Assembly: GCA_016840165.1 (NCBI GenBank) | Contig: JAEOSU010000067.1 | Coordinates: 35,400 to 99,399 of the forward strand | Source: Promethearchaeota archaeon | GTDB lineage: Archaea > Asgardarchaeota > Lokiarchaeia > Sigyniarchaeales > SOKP01 | Direction of reading: 5' to 3' | DNA: 64,000 nucleotides | Shown: positions 61,782-64,000 of the stretch, one piece after another | How the letters are laid out: each line of letters opens with the position of its first letter | Position numbering within the stretch: the stretch's first letter is position 1 | Translations under genes and position numbers: made by a program | Notes under the pieces: model-generated | Told to the model about the DNA's origin: nothing | The model's input: the letters and a program-made list of their open reading frames with translations, nothing else | Database searches by the model: none

Positions 61782-62758
61782 TCATAATGCCCATGAAGGT
61801 TATGCGGTATTACATTTCAATCCTTGTTCGCGTGGATAATATTCATAATGCCCATGAAGGTTATGCGGTATTACATTTCAATCCTTGTTTTAGTGGATAT
61901 TTCTATGCTATTTTAATAGAACTACATTTTAAAAATAATAGAACTTCTTTGTAGTTTCAATCCTTGTTTTAGTGGATATTTCTATGCTATAAAAGAGGAT
62001 GAGGATGACCGAGATTAAAATATCGTTTGTAGTTTCAATCCTTGTTTTAGTGGATATTTCTATGCTATATTTATGGAAGTTCAGATTTGTCATTTTGGAA
62101 AACTGAGTTTCAATCCTTGTTTTAGTGGATATTTCTATGCTATCTTTTTTGGATTTCGTTGTTGGAAGATGTGTTTGCCTGTTTCAATCCTTGTTCACGT
62201 GGATAATATTAGAATTCCTTATGAACAATTTAAACAAGTAGTTTTCAATCCTTGTTCGCGTGGATAATATGAACCTGAAGCTCTTTTAGGGCTTGTAGTT
62301 GGCTTTCAATCCTTGTTCGCGTGGATAATATCATCTAACGCAAATTTCGCTATTTCTGCTTCTCTTTCAATCCTTGTTCGCGTGGATAATATGAATCCAC
62401 AAACGGGAGAAGATACAGGATTACCTTTCAATCCTTGTTCGCGTGGATAATATGCATCTAAAATGTTTACTAATCCAAATGACGCCTTTCAATCCTTGTT
62501 CGCGTGGATAATATTATCGCTTTTTGCTATATTTCTCAATAATATGCTTTCAATCCTTGTTCGCGTGGATAATATAAATGATACCCAATAATTTGTCCTA
62601 GACCTCCTTTTCAATCCTTGTTCGCGTGGATAATATGTAAGAGATTTCATTATGATTCGTTAATATTACTTTCAATCCTTGTTCGCGTGGATAATATGAC
62701 AGAATTTATCAGGATAAAGTTGAATGGGACTTTCAATCCTTGTTCGCGTGGATAATAT
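61767..62758 (-). CRISPR. CRISPR array 1: 29-nt repeats with an inserted block of 37-nt repeats
   Basis: There are sixteen repeat units. In plus orientation the short repeat is C/G-TTTCAATCCTTGTT followed by CGCGTGGATAATAT. Starts at 62181, 62242, 62303, 62364, 62425, 62486, 62547, 62608, 62669 and 62730 are exactly 61 apart, so spacers are 32 nt. Units 3-6 (61876, 61954, 62032, 62107) have the longer ending TTAGTGGATATTTCTATGCTAT with 37-42-nt spacers. The leftmost unit is only a partial repeat (61767-61781). The first two spacers (61782-61814 and 61843-61875) are identical. Read on the minus strand the short repeat ends ATTGAAAG and the long ones ATTGAAAC, the usual archaeal 5' handle, so the leader lies to the right. 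No cas genes are in the window. Confidence 0.97.
61876..62209 (-). repeat. Block of array-2-type repeats inside array 1, bounded by hybrid repeats
   Basis: The left boundary unit (61876) keeps the array-1 base before TTTCAATCC and an array-1-type spacer on its left, but ends like array 2. The right boundary unit (62181-62209) begins GTTTC and has a 37-nt spacer on its left, as in array 2, but ends like array 1, with CACG instead of CGCG. Both switches lie within the shared TTTCAATCCTTGTT. Confidence 0.85.
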
Positions 62759-63066
62759 ACTAATTTCTTCCTATTTCATGATACTTACATGAAAATTTGT
62801 TGCCTATAGTATATAGAACGCTTCTTCTATATAAAAATAACTAGTAAACCGATCTAATTTTGATTCCATAATAAAATATGATTATATTAAATATTATTAT
62901 AATTTTTAAAATACGGTCTCAAAAAGATAGAAAAATTTAGAAATTTACTAAAAAATATTAGATAAGTTAATTGGCGTTTTTATAGAAGTTATTCTTAATC
63001 CTTATATAGTGTCTCATCGAGATTATGCCAATCTCGATGATGGCTTGAATTTTTTTAACCACTTGA
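62759..63066 (-). promoter_or_regulatory. Leader of CRISPR array 1 and spacer between the arrays
   Basis: This 308-bp AT-rich gap has no gene. On the minus strand TTTTTATATA at 62828-62837 is a TATA candidate 70 bases before the leader-proximal repeat, which agrees with leftward transcription of array 1. The part near array 2 contains a strong hairpin. Confidence 0.65.
63014..63056 (+). terminator. 11-bp hairpin followed by a T run between the arrays
   Basis: TCATCGAGATT (63014-63024) and AATCTCGATGA (63030-63040) pair perfectly around ATGCC; T7 ends at 63056. On the plus strand this has the look of an intrinsic terminator. In the direction of array transcription (minus) the hairpin comes first after array 2's distal end but no T run follows, so it may instead mark the transcript end by structure. 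Confidence 0.4.
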
Positions 63067-64000
63067 GTTTCAATCCTTGTTTTAATGGATACTCTTATGC
63101 TATATACTGTAAGGGCATGATACTTGATTTTACTCGTAATGTTTCAATCCTTGTTTTAATGGATACTCTTATGTTATAATAAAAAAGTATATACAAAAAA
63201 GGAGTGATAAAAAAAGTTTCAATCCTTGTTGTAGTGGATATTTCTATGCTATCTTCAGAAGTAATGAGATATGAAAGACAATTATCTAGTTTCAATCCTT
63301 GTTTTAGTGGATATTTCTATGCTATCATGGAAATAGTGGATATAGTTATTACTGATAATATAGAGTTTCAATCCTTGTTTTAGTGGATATTTCTATGCTA
63401 TTTCCTACTTCCGAATTTAATATGATGTGTGGTTATAAGTTTCAATCCTTGTTGTAGTGGATATTTCTATGCTATATGGGCTTTTTGGGCAGCTAAGCGT
63501 TATTATTCTCCTACGTTTCAATCCTTGTTTTAGTGGATATTTCTATGCTATCGCCCTTAAAGCCCCCTTACAGATTATTAAAGCCTTAGGTTTCAATCCT
63601 TGTTGTAGTGGATATTTCTATGCTATAGGAATAGAATAAAATGATAATTGAAAACAAAACATCTGTTTCAATCCTTGTTTTAGTGGATATTTCTATGCTA
63701 TTCATCTACCTTGGACTATCATTGATGAATCTAAAGAAGGGTTTCAATCCTTGTTTTAGTGGATATTTCTATGCTATTTTGTTGTAAATATGTTTTCAAT
63801 AATGATTTATCTTCATGTTTCAATCCTTGTTTTAGTGGATATTTCTATGCTATTTACTAAAAAATTCCGCTATCGATGATATTTTAAATGGGTTTCAATC
63901 CTTGTTTTAGTGGATATTTCTATGCTATCATTCCTATAGTAGAGAGGGTTATAAGAGAAAGAAAGTTTCAATCCTTGTTTTAGTGGATATTTCTATGCTA
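63067..64000 (-). CRISPR. CRISPR array 2: 37-nt repeats, continues beyond the window
   Basis: Thirteen repeats start at 63067, 63141, 63216, 63289, 63365, 63439, 63515, 63590, 63665, 63741, 63817, 63892 and 63965, the last one cut by the window. Spacers are 36-39 nt. In plus orientation the consensus begins GTTTCAATCCTTGTT and ends TAGTGGATATTTCTATGCTAT minus its first base. Units at 63216, 63439 and 63590 carry TTGTTG instead of TTGTTT. The two leftmost units differ (TTAATGGATACTCTTATG), as expected at the old, leader-distal end. Transcription is therefore inferred to be leftward from a leader outside the window. Confidence 0.97.

Noticed and set aside
62073..62267. 64-codon open frame within CRISPR array 1
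   Set aside because: It reads the repeat sequence (FNPCFSGYFYAI); it is an artefact of the array.
63095..63639. Open frames on both strands within CRISPR array 2
   Set aside because: They repeat the same peptide from each CRISPR repeat and have no other support.
61258..64000. cas genes next to the arrays
   Set aside because: None of the frames here has Cas1, Cas2, Cas6, Cas3 or effector motifs. They must lie outside the window, if present.
1..64000. tRNA or rRNA genes
   Set aside because: I saw no T-arm GTTCRANNC block with matching acceptor stem and no rRNA-like conserved stretch in the gaps; a covariance-model search would be decisive.

Overview
This is a low-GC window with short intergenic gaps. 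I read it as archaeal, possibly from an Asgard/Lokiarchaeia-like lineage, but this is an inference because there is no rRNA or marker gene here. The reasons are an F420-dependent NADP oxidoreductase-like gene, TATA-like boxes upstream of several genes, CxxC...CPKH zinc-ribbon proteins of a type I associate with archaea, and CRISPR repeats whose transcribed strand ends in ATTGAAA(C/G).

Positions 1-15,600 hold ordinary chromosomal genes. On the plus strand are a cysteine-motif protein cut by the window edge, an F420/NADP oxidoreductase-like protein, a DUF1028 Ntn-hydrolase with a TPR tail and a zinc alcohol dehydrogenase. On the minus strand follow a metallo-beta-lactamase-fold hydrolase, a four-helix membrane protein, an LsrF-like class I aldolase/thiolase, a zinc-ribbon protein and a rubredoxin-like plus MBL protein. 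A membrane-embedded M28 peptidase (+) then converges with a D-aminoacylase (-). An ABC exporter pair (-) follows, whose permease is fused to a CPBP protease, and then a leucine-rich-repeat protein (+).

Positions 15,646-54,288 are one uninterrupted minus-strand reading frame of 12,880 codons, which is 60 percent of the window. The protein has about 11 N-terminal membrane helices. These are followed by about 11,000 residues of beta-rich, surface-type modules: a four-fold tandem repeat, LamG/concanavalin-like domains, Ig-like domains, VCBS-like segments and DxDxDG calcium loops. Near the C-terminus come further hydrophobic segments and then a GIY-YIG nuclease domain with all its signature residues. 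A 99-residue protein is encoded immediately upstream, stop codon abutting start codon. A cell-surface giant with a nuclease at the end is the most unusual object in the window. Whether it is a delivered toxin, a membrane-tethered DNA-processing protein or something else cannot be decided from sequence alone.

Positions 54,600-61,700 look like an accessory or defence-like region. Divergent from the giant operon is a winged-helix regulator with repeated GGGTAACC sites in its own leader. Next come a 612-residue protein made of two homologous halves, each with two helix-turn-helix-like segments, a 119-bp element bounded by perfect 12-bp inverted repeats, a 58-residue transposase-type zinc ribbon, a DUF4238 protein, an AbiV-like HEPN protein and a zinc-ribbon membrane protein interrupted at an A11 run. 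Several gene remnants lie between these and the CRISPR loci.

Positions 61,767-64,000 hold two CRISPR arrays, both read from the minus strand, and no cas genes are visible. Array 1 has 29-nt repeats with an exact 61-nt period, interrupted by a block of 37-nt repeats of the kind that makes up array 2. The switches between the two kinds fall inside the 14 bases they share. Array 2 runs off the window.
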